NCBI GenBank assembly: GCA_000985875.1
Contig: CCRI01000002.1
Coordinates: 434,001 to 498,000 of the forward strand
Length of the DNA: 64,000 nucleotides
DNA from: Neorhizobium galegae bv. officinalis
Lineage (GTDB): Bacteria; Pseudomonadota; Alphaproteobacteria; Rhizobiales; Rhizobiaceae
Direction: 5' to 3'
Shown here: positions 35,051-43,193 of the stretch, piece after piece
Position numbering within the stretch: the stretch's first letter is position 1
How the letters are laid out: the number at the start of each line of letters is the position of its first letter
Notes under the pieces: model-generated
Told to the model about the DNA's origin: nothing
The model's input: the letters and a program-made list of their open reading frames with translations, nothing else
Databases searched by the model: none
Made by a program: the position numbers and the translations under genes

Positions 35051-35899
35051 TCATCGGTGGTGATCCAGGGGCGTCAGGACAAAGTCAAAATCGGAGCGCC
35101 AGATCGTCGCTTCGTCGATCCGCTCGAAGGGAGCGATCAAGCTGTCTTTCACCCCGAAGACCGCATCCGAGTCCAGATAGGGGTCGCCGCCGACAAACGT
35201 GTGGGTGACGAGCCTCTGGTATCCCTCCGCGGTGATCAGATAGTGGGTATGGGCGGGGCGATATGGGTGGCGGCCCAGCGATCTCAGCATCTGGCCGACC
35301 GGGCCGTCCTCGGGGATCGGGTAGGAGACCGGCTTGATGCCGACGAAACTATAGGCGCCGTCGTCGCCCGTCACGAAAATCCCGCGATTGTTCCATTTTG
35401 GTTGAATGTCCGGCTGCTGGACGTCGTAGAACCCATCGGAATTGTCCGACCACACATCGATCCGCGCACCCTCGACAGGCTGGCCGTCAAGATCCAGCAC
35501 ACGGCCGGTGAAGAGACAACTTTCGCCCCTGCCGTCCAGGGAGATCGTCTCTCCCATCTGGCGCAGTGGCGCTCCTTCGACGTGAAACGGACCGAATACA
35601 GTGTTTTCGGTTGCCCCATCGGGCCGGCGATTATTGATGGCATCGACCAGCATGGAAAAACCCAACGTATCGCTCAGCAGGATGAACTCCTGCCGCTCGT
35701 CGTGACAAAGATGGCCTGTCCGGGTGAGGAAGCTGATTGCCATCTCCCACTCCTGCTGGGTAAGGCTGACATCCTTTGCAAAGGCATGCAAATGCGTGAC
35801 AAGCGACGCCATGACCTCCGCCAGTCGTGGCGCTATGTCCGGGGCCATGCGTCCGTTGACCGCTTCTGCGGATTTCTCCTCGCTGAAATATCGAGACAT
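35051..35899 (-). CDS. graB: Hydroxyquinol 1,2-dioxygenase
   Basis: An intradiol ring-cleaving non-haem iron(III) enzyme of 282 residues that opens hydroxyquinol (1,2,4-trihydroxybenzene) to maleylacetate. The N-terminal dimerisation helices occupy about 20-95. The iron ligands are in place: Tyr158 (DGFYDVQ), Tyr193 (SYPIPEDGP), His217 and His219 (YRPAHTHY). The sequence ENTVFGPFHVEGAP is typical of hydroxyquinol rather than catechol dioxygenases. Last gene of the gra-type operon, 19 bases after maleylacetate reductase, its next pathway step. Confidence 0.92.
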   Translation of the reverse strand: MSRYFSEEKSAEAVNGRMAPDIAPRLAEVMASLVTHLHAFAKDVSLTQQEWEMAISFLTRTGHLCHDERQEFILLSDTLGFSMLVDAINNRRPDGATENTVFGPFHVEGAPLRQMGETISLDGRGESCLFTGRVLDLDGQPVEGARIDVWSDNSDGFYDVQQPDIQPKWNNRGIFVTGDDGAYSFVGIKPVSYPIPEDGPVGQMLRSLGRHPYRPAHTHYLITAEGYQRLVTHTFVGGDPYLDSDAVFGVKDSLIAPFERIDEATIWRSDFDFVLTPLDHHR

Positions 35900-35918
35900 T
35901 GAAAGTCCTCCTAACGCG

Positions 35919-36977
35919 TTATTGCGGTCGCGCGCCCTCCCAGGCGTTTTGCAGCAGGGCGCGGATCGCCTCGCGCTCTATGGGGCGCGGGTTCCAATAC
36001 GGGTTGCGGGTGGCCAGATCGGCCGCACGGTCAAGATGGGCTTCCTTCATACCGATATCTCTCAACGCCGTAGGAGCTTTGACCGACGCGGCAAAGTCGT
36101 AAAGCCCGGCTCCCAGCGAGCCGCCGAAGAGGTCGGCCGCCGGCTTCAGCTCATCTGCCGCTGCCTGGGCGTTGTAGGCGGCCGAGTGCGCAAGCACGAT
36201 CGCGTGGGTTTCCGAATGCGGAAGGTCGAAGCTGCCGCCAAGCGTGTGGCAGAGTTTGTGGTGCAGGGCCATGCCAACGGTGCCAAGCACCGTCCCGCAA
36301 AGCCACGCCCCATAGAGTGCGTCCCCGCGCGCGCCGAGATCTTGCGCTTCGTTCAGAATCCGCGGCAATGCCTGCTTCAGCGCGCGCAGACCTTCCATGG
36401 CCATCATCGAGGAGACCGGATTGCGATCCCGTGCGTAAAGACCTTCTACGGCATGGGCCATCGCATTGAGGCCGCTGCTCACGCTCATCGCGACCGGCAA
36501 CCCGACGGTCAACTCGGGATCGTATATGACGACCTCGGGCAGTATGCTGGCGGCCCGGATGGTCGTCTTTTCGCCGTTCTCCGTCTGGCCGAGGATCGGC
36601 GTCACTTCCGAGCCGGCATAAGTCGTCGCTACCACGATCTGAGGCGCGTCGTTGCGAAAGGCGATCGCTTTCCCGAGGCCGATCGTCGATCCGCCCCCGA
36701 AGGAGACGACGCAATCGGCCCCGGCGGCACGATAAGTTTCCATCGCCCGTTCGGTCACCTCGACCGGCGTGTGCATCGTGGCATCCGTAAACAGGCCGGC
36801 CGAAAGCTGGCCGAGCGCGGCGGCAATATCTCTAGCATCCGTGTTTTGATGCGGAGTGGACAGGATCAGGGCGCGCTTGCAGCCCTGCCCCGTGATTGCA
36901 TCGGCGAGCTGGCCAAGCGAGCCGGGTCCGAAAATGATCCTCGCCGGACCGATATTGTATTGGAAGGACGCTACCAC
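35919..36977 (-). CDS. graC: Maleylacetate reductase
   Basis: An iron-alcohol-dehydrogenase-like enzyme of 352 residues that reduces maleylacetate to 3-oxoadipate with NAD(P)H. The start is GTG at 36977 after GGAGGGAG. The nucleotide-binding motif VSFGGGSTIGLGKAI (about 93-107) and TTYAGSEVTPILGQTENGEK near 117-136 are typical of maleylacetate reductases. The C-terminal helical domain has the His-rich MAHAVEGLYA and LCHTLGGSFDLPHSETHA segments. It follows the decarboxylase gene and precedes the dioxygenase gene, matching the gra order. Confidence 0.92.
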   Translation of the reverse strand: MVASFQYNIGPARIIFGPGSLGQLADAITGQGCKRALILSTPHQNTDARDIAAALGQLSAGLFTDATMHTPVEVTERAMETYRAAGADCVVSFGGGSTIGLGKAIAFRNDAPQIVVATTYAGSEVTPILGQTENGEKTTIRAASILPEVVIYDPELTVGLPVAMSVSSGLNAMAHAVEGLYARDRNPVSSMMAMEGLRALKQALPRILNEAQDLGARGDALYGAWLCGTVLGTVGMALHHKLCHTLGGSFDLPHSETHAIVLAHSAAYNAQAAADELKPAADLFGGSLGAGLYDFAASVKAPTALRDIGMKEAHLDRAADLATRNPYWNPRPIEREAIRALLQNAWEGARPQ

Positions 36978-37008
36978 ACCCGTCGACTCCCTCCTGATTG
37001 CGCCATGT

Positions 37009-37989
37009 TCAACGATCGAGCTTGAACAGCGAAAGCGCGTTGGTCCTGCCGATCTTCAGGCGGTCTGCCTCCGAGATCGTGGCGCTGTCAAACCAGTCGG
37101 CGGCGTGGTCGATATTCTCGAACGGCCAGTCGGCAGAGAACAGAATCCTGTCGGCGCCGATTTCCAGCATGGCGTCGATCAGCGACTGGGTTCGGAAATT
37201 ACCCGACGTGGTAATGTAGAAGTTCTCGTTGAAATAATCGGCGATGCGGCGCTTGGCGGGATAGCTCTTTTCGACCTTGACCCAAGCATTTCGGTTGTCG
37301 ATCCGCCACATCATATAAGGCAATCCCTCGCCCATGTGACCGACAATGATGCGCAGGCCGGGATGCTCGTCAAAGAGGCCGGACCCCATGAGCCGCAGCG
37401 CGTGCACGGCGGTTTCCTGTGCGAAGGCCCAGGTCGGGCCCATCAGCCACGAATGGCCGGCATAGATCCGGCTGTCCTGCGGCAGCGGATTGCGCGGGTG
37501 GAGATAGAAGGGAACGTTGAGCTTTGCCGTCTCGGCCCAGAACGGACGGTATTGCGGCAGGTCGTAGTAAAGCGGAGTCGAGCCGTCGCCTTCCTGCGAA
37601 AACCCGTTCACCAGCGCGCCGACGAAGCCCATGGTCGTTACGCAGCGTTGCAGTTCCTGTATCGCCGCATCCGGATCCTGCAGGGGGAGAGCCGCGAAAC
37701 CCAGAAAGCGGTTGGGGTTCTTCAGGCATTGCTCCGCCAGGAAATCGTTGGCGCGGCGGGAGATCTCCAGAGCCTTGGCCTTGTCCGGGATAGCCTGCAC
37801 AGCCGGAGCGTTCAGGGAAAGGATCATCTTTTCGATGCCATGGGCATCCATCAGCCGCAGGCGCTTGTCCTGTATGTCCAGAAGGCGGGCCGATAGTTCG
37901 GTCCAGTAGTCTCCAGGCACGAAACCTGCTGAATCCTGCAGCGTCTCGGGAATGGCGAAGTGTTCTTCAAGCGCTATTTTACCTTGCAC
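37009..37989 (-). CDS. graF: Gamma-resorcylate (2,6-dihydroxybenzoate) decarboxylase
   Basis: A zinc-dependent, amidohydrolase-fold decarboxylase of 326 residues that converts 2,6-dihydroxybenzoate to resorcinol without oxygen or cofactor. All four metal ligands known for the Rhizobium enzyme fall at the same residue numbers: Glu8 and His10 (ALEEHFAI), His164 (YLHPRNP) and Asp287 (FSADWPFEN). As far as I recall the Rhizobium gamma-resorcylate decarboxylase, the sequence is close to it over its whole length. It starts at GTG 37989 after GAAAGAGAGAG. It feeds the resorcinol hydroxylase encoded just upstream in the operon. Confidence 0.95.
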   Translation of the reverse strand: MQGKIALEEHFAIPETLQDSAGFVPGDYWTELSARLLDIQDKRLRLMDAHGIEKMILSLNAPAVQAIPDKAKALEISRRANDFLAEQCLKNPNRFLGFAALPLQDPDAAIQELQRCVTTMGFVGALVNGFSQEGDGSTPLYYDLPQYRPFWAETAKLNVPFYLHPRNPLPQDSRIYAGHSWLMGPTWAFAQETAVHALRLMGSGLFDEHPGLRIIVGHMGEGLPYMMWRIDNRNAWVKVEKSYPAKRRIADYFNENFYITTSGNFRTQSLIDAMLEIGADRILFSADWPFENIDHAADWFDSATISEADRLKIGRTNALSLFKLDR

Positions 37990-38030
37990 GATACTCTCTC
38001 TTTCTCAGATCTAGAATGGATGTGTGCGGG

Positions 38031-39263
38031 TCAGTACTGACCCTTGGGCGGCAGACCTAAGAGATGCTGGCCGACCATGGTCCCAACGGCGTCCCAATTC
38101 ATCGAAATGTGGCGTCCGACGGCATTCGCATCCCGCCATGCCCGCTGGACGGGGTTGGACATCTGGAGACCGAGACCGCCCGTGGAGGCGTTCAAGGCTT
38201 CGACCGCCTGAAGAGACAGGCTGACGGCGAAGGACTGCGTGCGCCGTGCCAGAATTCTGTCTTCCTCGGTAATCTCGGCCGTGCCGTTTTCGCGTGCCTG
38301 TGCAAGCTGCTGTGCCCACGCCACGTCACGCAGCATGATTTCGCGAGCTGCATCGATAGATGCCGATGCCTCTGCCACCCTCAGCTGGATGGTCGGAAAC
38401 TCAGCGATCTTGTTGTTGCCCCCGGCGACGGCGCCGCGCGTGATCCGCGTGCCCATATGGTCGAGATAGCTTGTCAACGCGCCTTTCGCGGCGCCGATGG
38501 CAGCGCTGCCGAGGCAAAACGGAATTCCCATGAGGAGCGGAATGTTGAAAAGGCCGATGCCCTCGTATCCCCGCCCGCCCGGCGTCCTGCCCGCGGTGGC
38601 ATCCGGGAAAGCCAGGATACGGTGCTCGGGCACGTAGACGTCTTTCAGGATCAGGCTCTTGGAACCGGTGCCGGCCAGGCCGACGACATCCCAGGTCTCG
38701 GCGATCGTGTAATCGCTGGCAGGCACCAGGAGAAAGGACGGGATGGCGCGCTCTCCTTCGATTTTTGGCGGGATAATGGCAGCGCACAATGCCCACTGCG
38801 CATTTTCGCAACCGCTCGCAAAGGCCCAGTCGCCGGAAAGGCGAAACCCGCCCTCCATGCGCTCCGCCATGCGCGTCGGCGCATAGGAACCGCAAATAAG
38901 TGCATCGGGGTTCGTGCCCCAGACTTCCTGCTGAACCCGTTCGTCGAACATCGCAAGAAGCCACTGATGCGCGGAGAGAAGTCCCGCAACCCAGCCGGTC
39001 GAGGCGCAGGCCGACGACAGTTCGATATTGGCATCGACAAGCTCTGCGAAGGAACCCTGGTCGCCGCCGAAACGGGCAGGCTTGACAATATCGAAATACC
39101 CGACGCCGCGCAGCAGGTCGATATTGCGGGCCGGCACGCGCCCCGCTTTCTCGGTATCACGAGCGGTCGCGCGGATCTCATCCAGAACCGGCGCGATACG
39201 CTTGGCAAGACATGCGTTTTCCGCCCGCATCGAAGCGGGAAACAAGGCTGCTGTACTGTTCAT
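38031..39263 (-). CDS. graA: Resorcinol 4-hydroxylase oxygenase component (FAD monooxygenase, acyl-CoA dehydrogenase fold)
   Basis: A 410-residue large component that uses reduced flavin and oxygen to turn resorcinol into hydroxyquinol. The fold is that of acyl-CoA dehydrogenase/HpaB-type hydroxylases: N-terminal helices (to about 120), a beta domain with GGFRLSGDWAFASGCENAQW near 128-147 and DVYVPEHRILAFPD, and a C-terminal helical domain ending in NPVQRAWRDANAVGRHISMN with the conserved Arg-Asp-Xaa-Xaa-Xaa-Xaa-Xaa-His. The start at 39263 is chosen for its ribosome site (GAAGG); an in-frame ATG 66 bases earlier lies inside the reductase gene. The reductase partner is directly upstream. Confidence 0.88.
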   Translation of the reverse strand: MNSTAALFPASMRAENACLAKRIAPVLDEIRATARDTEKAGRVPARNIDLLRGVGYFDIVKPARFGGDQGSFAELVDANIELSSACASTGWVAGLLSAHQWLLAMFDERVQQEVWGTNPDALICGSYAPTRMAERMEGGFRLSGDWAFASGCENAQWALCAAIIPPKIEGERAIPSFLLVPASDYTIAETWDVVGLAGTGSKSLILKDVYVPEHRILAFPDATAGRTPGGRGYEGIGLFNIPLLMGIPFCLGSAAIGAAKGALTSYLDHMGTRITRGAVAGGNNKIAEFPTIQLRVAEASASIDAAREIMLRDVAWAQQLAQARENGTAEITEEDRILARRTQSFAVSLSLQAVEALNASTGGLGLQMSNPVQRAWRDANAVGRHISMNWDAVGTMVGQHLLGLPPKGQY

Positions 39264-39273
39264 GGAACTGCCT

Positions 39274-39813
39274 TCAGTTATGGGAAGTGAAAGGCGCGTG
39301 CTGTGGCGCGCAATAATTCGAGTTTTCATACATTAGCGGGGTGGTATTGTCGGAAAGACGGGTGTCCATCACCTGGCCGATGAAGATCGTATGGGTTCCA
39401 TAGGGAACGGCACCCATGCGACGGCAAATCACGGCGGCATGGGCCGAATCCAGGATCATCATGCCCCGTTCGTGGCGAACCCAATCGCCCGCTTCGAACC
39501 GACGTTCCGGAGCGATCTTTCCGCTGAACCCTTCCGATACGGAAACCTGTTCGCGCGTCAAAACGCTGACGGCAAATTCAGGCACTTCCAGCAGCATGTC
39601 GTGCAGATAAGTGCGGTTGTTCAGGCAGATAATCAGCGACGGTGGGTCCATGGAAAGCGATGTCACCGCCGTTGCGGTCATGCCGTGGTCGGTTCCGTTA
39701 CGGCAGGCGGATATCACGGTGACCGTCGCCGGAAACCTGCGCATGGTCGCGCGAAACGCATCGCTGATTGGCGGAATTGCCGGCATAGGGCCGGCGGCAG
39801 CTGTGGCAGACAT
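39274..39813 (-). CDS. graD: Resorcinol hydroxylase flavin reductase component
   Basis: A 179-residue FMN/FAD reductase of the HpaC type, supplying reduced flavin to the oxygenase encoded next. The start at 39813 follows GGGAGGAA; the open frame continues 60 codons upstream through the operator region and is not coding. Family features are RRFPATVTVISACRNGTDHG near 26-45, the flavin-binding MTATAVTSLSMDPPSLIICL, and the C-terminal HTIFIGQVMDTRL. First gene of the catabolic operon, divergent from the MarR regulator. Confidence 0.9.
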   Translation of the reverse strand: MSATAAAGPMPAIPPISDAFRATMRRFPATVTVISACRNGTDHGMTATAVTSLSMDPPSLIICLNNRTYLHDMLLEVPEFAVSVLTREQVSVSEGFSGKIAPERRFEAGDWVRHERGMMILDSAHAAVICRRMGAVPYGTHTIFIGQVMDTRLSDNTTPLMYENSNYCAPQHAPFTSHN

Positions 39814-39846
39814 GAGTTCCTCCCGAGTCTCCTTGGCTCTAAAATT

Positions 39847-39875
39847 ATTGCAAACGCAACTATTGTCAATGCAAT
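39847..39875. promoter_or_regulatory. Candidate MarR (GraR-type) operator before the gra operon
   Basis: ATTGCA (39847-39852) and TGCAAT (39870-39875) form an inverted repeat, with a further TTGC-N4-GCAA dyad inside its left part. TTGCA/TGCAA half-sites recur in front of the transporter gene, so one regulator could control both units. The site lies 34 bases upstream of the reductase start. Confidence 0.45.
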
Positions 39876-40019
39876 TTTTTGATTCGAGCATTTTCTCGTG
39901 CAACGCTGCTCCTTTTTGCGAAGTGATCCAGCGGCTCGTGTTGTCATTTCGGCTATTTAGGTGCATGTCGAGACAAGCCGCGGTCAGCCGCACACGACAT
40001 TTCGCCAGCAGACTGAGAC

Positions 40020-40475
40020 ATGTACAAACTTACCGATTCAGTTCCCTACCTGCTCAACCGTGCGGGCGTGCGCATCGCCGAGGTCTTCTCACAACGAATT
40101 GCCGAGAACGATCTCAGCGTCGCCATGTATCGAGTGTTGGCAATGTTAAGGGAGCGCAAGGAAAGCACGCTTGGCGACCTTGCCGACGTCGTCTCGGTTG
40201 AGATCTCCACCCTTTCGCGACTCGTCGGTACGCTGGCGAAACGCAAGCTGGTCTCCAGGACCCGTCCCGAGGACAATGGCCGTATCGTCATCGTTCGGTT
40301 GACCCCACAGGGAGAGGCCCTGACTGAAAAGCTGATGCCGCTTGCCATGGAACTCGAGGCCACGGCTGTGCAGGGCATGTCCAAAGAGGAGGTCACCGCC
40401 CTGAAAAGTGCGTTGAAGCGGATGCACAGCAATCTGCCGGCCATGTCCGGCAAAGGGAAAACCAGCGACCAGTAA
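40020..40475 (+). CDS. graR: MarR family transcriptional regulator
   Basis: A 151-residue winged-helix regulator. The recognition region is STLGDLADVVSVEISTLSRL (about 46-65), followed by the wing with KRKLVSRTRPEDNGRIVIV. The N- and C-terminal helices make the dimer interface. It lies divergent from the gamma-resorcylate operon and just upstream of the transporter gene; palindromes with TTGCA arms flank it on both sides. In the Rhizobium gra cluster a MarR protein represses the operon until the aromatic acid is present; the same role is inferred here. Confidence 0.9.
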   Translation: MYKLTDSVPYLLNRAGVRIAEVFSQRIAENDLSVAMYRVLAMLRERKESTLGDLADVVSVEISTLSRLVGTLAKRKLVSRTRPEDNGRIVIVRLTPQGEALTEKLMPLAMELEATAVQGMSKEEVTALKSALKRMHSNLPAMSGKGKTSDQ

Positions 40476-40476
40476 A

Positions 40477-40506
40477 TTTGCACTTGCAAATATTTTATCT
40501 GCAAGT
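40477..40506. promoter_or_regulatory. Candidate MarR operators before the transporter gene
   Basis: TTTGCA-CT-TGCAAA (40477-40490) is a perfect dyad. It overlaps a wider inverted repeat ACTTGCA (40482-40488) / TGCAAGT (40500-40506). The sites begin right after the marR stop codon and lie about 170 bases before the transporter start. Confidence 0.55.
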
Positions 40507-40673
40507 ATCTAATGGGACGTCAATCGTTGTCCTGGCATCATCTCTTTTCTGGATGAGGGCCCGGTGTGGGAGGAAACACGCCGACGACGAACCGGAGGAT
40601 TTGTACATGGATCGATGCTGGCCTGCCGATGGCGGGAGCGTACTTCCTGTACTCAAATGTATGGGGAGGAAAA

Positions 40674-41957
40674 ATGACCATACAAGATGTCGCTATCACC
40701 AAGGAACGCGTCCGCAGCCCGAATATGATCATCGCCCTATGCGGCCTGTTGATCCTTTTCGATGGTTATGACCTTATCGTTTATGGTGCGGTTGCACCTT
40801 CGCTGCTTCGAGAAGGAAGCTGGGCTCTGACGCCCGGCATGGTCGGAAGAGCCGCGTCAATCACCCTGTTCGGCATGCTGCTCGGCGCCCTGATTGCCGG
40901 AACCCTTGCCGACAGGATCGGCCGCCGCAAAGTCATAATCGGGAGCCTCTTCAGTTTTTCGGTGATGATGATCGGCAGCGGTTTGGCTCCGAGCTTCCTG
41001 ATTTTCGAGGGAACACGTTTTCTCGCCGGTCTTGGCCTCGGCGCGCTGTTTCCGACGGTAACCGCCTTGATCATCGAGTTTTCTCCGCCCAGGCGGAAAG
41101 CCATGGCCTACTCGACGGCCCTCCTCGGTTATCTCGCTGGTGGCATCATCTCGGGCATTCTCGGCATTATGCTGATCGAGACTTATGGTTGGCGCGTGCT
41201 GATGATCATCGGCGGCGCACCCGTCTTGCTTCTTCCGCTGTTCCTGCGCCTTCTTCCGGAATCGCCTGAATGGCTGGCGACCAAGAACCGCCAGGCAGAA
41301 GCCAATCGGATAGCCAATCAGTATGGGCTGCCCAATCCCAGTCCAAGCCCTGCCGCTCTGCGTCAGGCAGGCATCAAGTCGCTGTTTTCCGAAGGCCGCC
41401 TGCTGCCGACACTGAACGCCTGGGGCATCCATTTCTGTTCGCTTCTGCTTACATTCGGCATGGTGAACTGGCTGCCGACCATCATGAACAAGATGGGCTA
41501 CGACCTCGGCTCCGCCCTTCTCTTCTCCGTCACGCTCAATCTTGGCGCGGCAATCGGTCTGCTGATCGGCGCGAGAATTGCCGACCTCGGAAACGTCAAG
41601 ATCGTCGTGGCGGGAATGTTTCTCCTCGGCGCATGCTCGATCTGGATGTTGACCCAGGTAGGCCAGGGCCTTCAGGTCTACGGTCTGGTCGCGCTGGCTG
41701 GAACCGGAACGATCGGAACGCAGATTCTAGCCAATGTCCTGGTCGGGAATCTCTATCCGGTCGAGATCCGTGGCACTGGGCTTGGCTTTTCGCTGGGCAT
41801 CGGTCGCGTCGGGGGGATGATCGGGCCCGCCATCGGGGGTGCCGTCCTGGGAGCAGGACTTGCACCGCAATGGAACTTCTACATTTTCGCGACCGTCGGC
41901 GCGGTGGGCTGCGTTCTGGCTCTGGCTACACTGATGTACAAGAAAAAGGCTGCCTGA
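40674..41957 (+). CDS. graK: Aromatic acid:H+ symporter, MFS (AAHS family)
   Basis: A 427-residue, twelve-helix importer for aromatic acids, probably gamma-resorcylate. The start at 40674 follows GGGGAGGAAA. The AAHS signature FDGYDLIVYGAVAPSLL in helix 1 (about 27-43) contains the Asp residues needed for uptake. The loop 2-3 motif GTLADRIGRRKVIIG (about 80-94) is the MFS A-motif, and LPESPEWLATK ends the first half near 201. It is transcribed after the MarR gene, away from the catabolic operon. A strong terminator follows. Confidence 0.9.
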   Translation: MTIQDVAITKERVRSPNMIIALCGLLILFDGYDLIVYGAVAPSLLREGSWALTPGMVGRAASITLFGMLLGALIAGTLADRIGRRKVIIGSLFSFSVMMIGSGLAPSFLIFEGTRFLAGLGLGALFPTVTALIIEFSPPRRKAMAYSTALLGYLAGGIISGILGIMLIETYGWRVLMIIGGAPVLLLPLFLRLLPESPEWLATKNRQAEANRIANQYGLPNPSPSPAALRQAGIKSLFSEGRLLPTLNAWGIHFCSLLLTFGMVNWLPTIMNKMGYDLGSALLFSVTLNLGAAIGLLIGARIADLGNVKIVVAGMFLLGACSIWMLTQVGQGLQVYGLVALAGTGTIGTQILANVLVGNLYPVEIRGTGLGFSLGIGRVGGMIGPAIGGAVLGAGLAPQWNFYIFATVGAVGCVLALATLMYKKKAA

Positions 41958-42020
41958 ATCTCGCCGGGATGTCGGCAGGTCAAAGGCAAGCAATTCTGCA
42001 GGTATTGAACCTATCAATAT

Positions 42021-42049
42021 AAAAGGCGGCTTCTCGCAAGCCGCCTTTT
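42021..42049. terminator. Rho-independent terminator after the aromatic-acid transporter
   Basis: A twelve-pair stem AAAAGGCGGCTT / AAGCCGCCTTTT around the loop CTCGC, with A- and T-tracts on either side, so it can stop transcription from both directions. It lies 64 bases after the transporter stop. Confidence 0.88.
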
Positions 42050-42151
42050 ACTCTTGTGTCAGCCGCGCGATCGGCAAGGACGCACAACGATACCGGCAGA
42101 GGTGCGGTTTCATCCTCTATTATGCCGATCTTGTCGACCCGGGTTCGATTG

Positions 42152-43183
42152 CTAGAAAGCTAGTTGCACCTTCATCGACCGGGTTCTGTCGCCGGCAGTC
42201 TCAAAAGCCTCCACGGCATTCTCGACCGGGAAGATGCCGGTGAGCAGCGGCTTCAGATCGACGCGGCGCTTGCCGATGAGGTCAACGGCAAGCCCGAATT
42301 CCTCGTGGAAGCGGAATGTGCCCTTCATCTCGATTTCCTTGGCGACCACCAGGTTCTGCGGGATGGAGACATCACCGCCGAGCCCGAGCTGGACCACCGT
42401 CGAGCGGGGCCGGAGCACGTCCAGGCCGGAGCGCACGGCGCGTTCGTTGCCGGACGCCTCGAACTGGACGTCGAAATAGCCCTTGTTGGCGGAATAGGCG
42501 GAAAGCTGTTCCGGATTGCTGGCGACGTCGATGACCCGGTCGGCTCCCACCTCAAGCGCCTTCTTCAGGACCGCGCCCATGACGTCGGTCGCGACGATCT
42601 CGCGGGCACCATGGGCACGGGCCGCGATGATCGCCAGCGCGCCGATCGGGCCGCAGCCGGTGACCAGCACGCGTTTGTCGGAGAGCGAGCCGGCGCGGGC
42701 CACCGCATGCAGCGTGACCGCAAACGGCTCCGCCATCGCCGCTTCGTTGATCGAGACGCCATCCGCGATCCTGTGGCACTGCCATTGTTCGGCGACCAGC
42801 CGCTGACGGAAGGCGCCCTGGATATGCGGCATGGGCATGGCGCTGCCGTAGAAGCGCATGTTGAGGCAGTGGTTCTGCTGGCCCTTCAGGCAATAGTCGC
42901 AGGCATTGCAGGGACGGCTCGGCGAGACCGCCACCCGGTCGCCGATCGCAAGGCTGGAGACGCCCTCGCCCAGTGCCTTGATCGTTCCTGCAACCTCGTG
43001 GCCGAGGATCATTGGCTCGCGAATGCGCACCGTGCCGAAGCCGCCGTGATTGTAATAATGCAGGTCGGAACCGCAGATGCCACCGGCCTCGATGGCCACC
43101 TCCACCTGTCCGGGGCCGATGGCTTCGACCTCCCTTTCCTCTATGCGCAGATCCCTGGCGGCATGAATGACGACGGCTTTCAT
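42152..43183 (-). CDS. idnD: L-idonate 5-dehydrogenase-like zinc alcohol dehydrogenase
   Basis: A 343-residue medium-chain dehydrogenase oxidising L-idonate to 5-keto-D-gluconate. The start at 43183 is the first ATG fitting the family (MKAVVIHAARDLRIEER). Catalytic zinc ligands are in GGICGSDLHYYNHGGFG and LGHEVAG, and the structural zinc site has four cysteines in PCNACDYCLKGQQNHCLN (about 91-108). The coenzyme motif is VTGCGPIGALAI near 175. With the gluconate 5-dehydrogenase two genes upstream it makes the L-idonate to D-gluconate route. Last gene of the operon. Confidence 0.87.
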   Translation of the reverse strand: MKAVVIHAARDLRIEEREVEAIGPGQVEVAIEAGGICGSDLHYYNHGGFGTVRIREPMILGHEVAGTIKALGEGVSSLAIGDRVAVSPSRPCNACDYCLKGQQNHCLNMRFYGSAMPMPHIQGAFRQRLVAEQWQCHRIADGVSINEAAMAEPFAVTLHAVARAGSLSDKRVLVTGCGPIGALAIIAARAHGAREIVATDVMGAVLKKALEVGADRVIDVASNPEQLSAYSANKGYFDVQFEASGNERAVRSGLDVLRPRSTVVQLGLGGDVSIPQNLVVAKEIEMKGTFRFHEEFGLAVDLIGKRRVDLKPLLTGIFPVENAVEAFETAGDRTRSMKVQLAF

Positions 43184-43193
43184 GGGCTTATCC

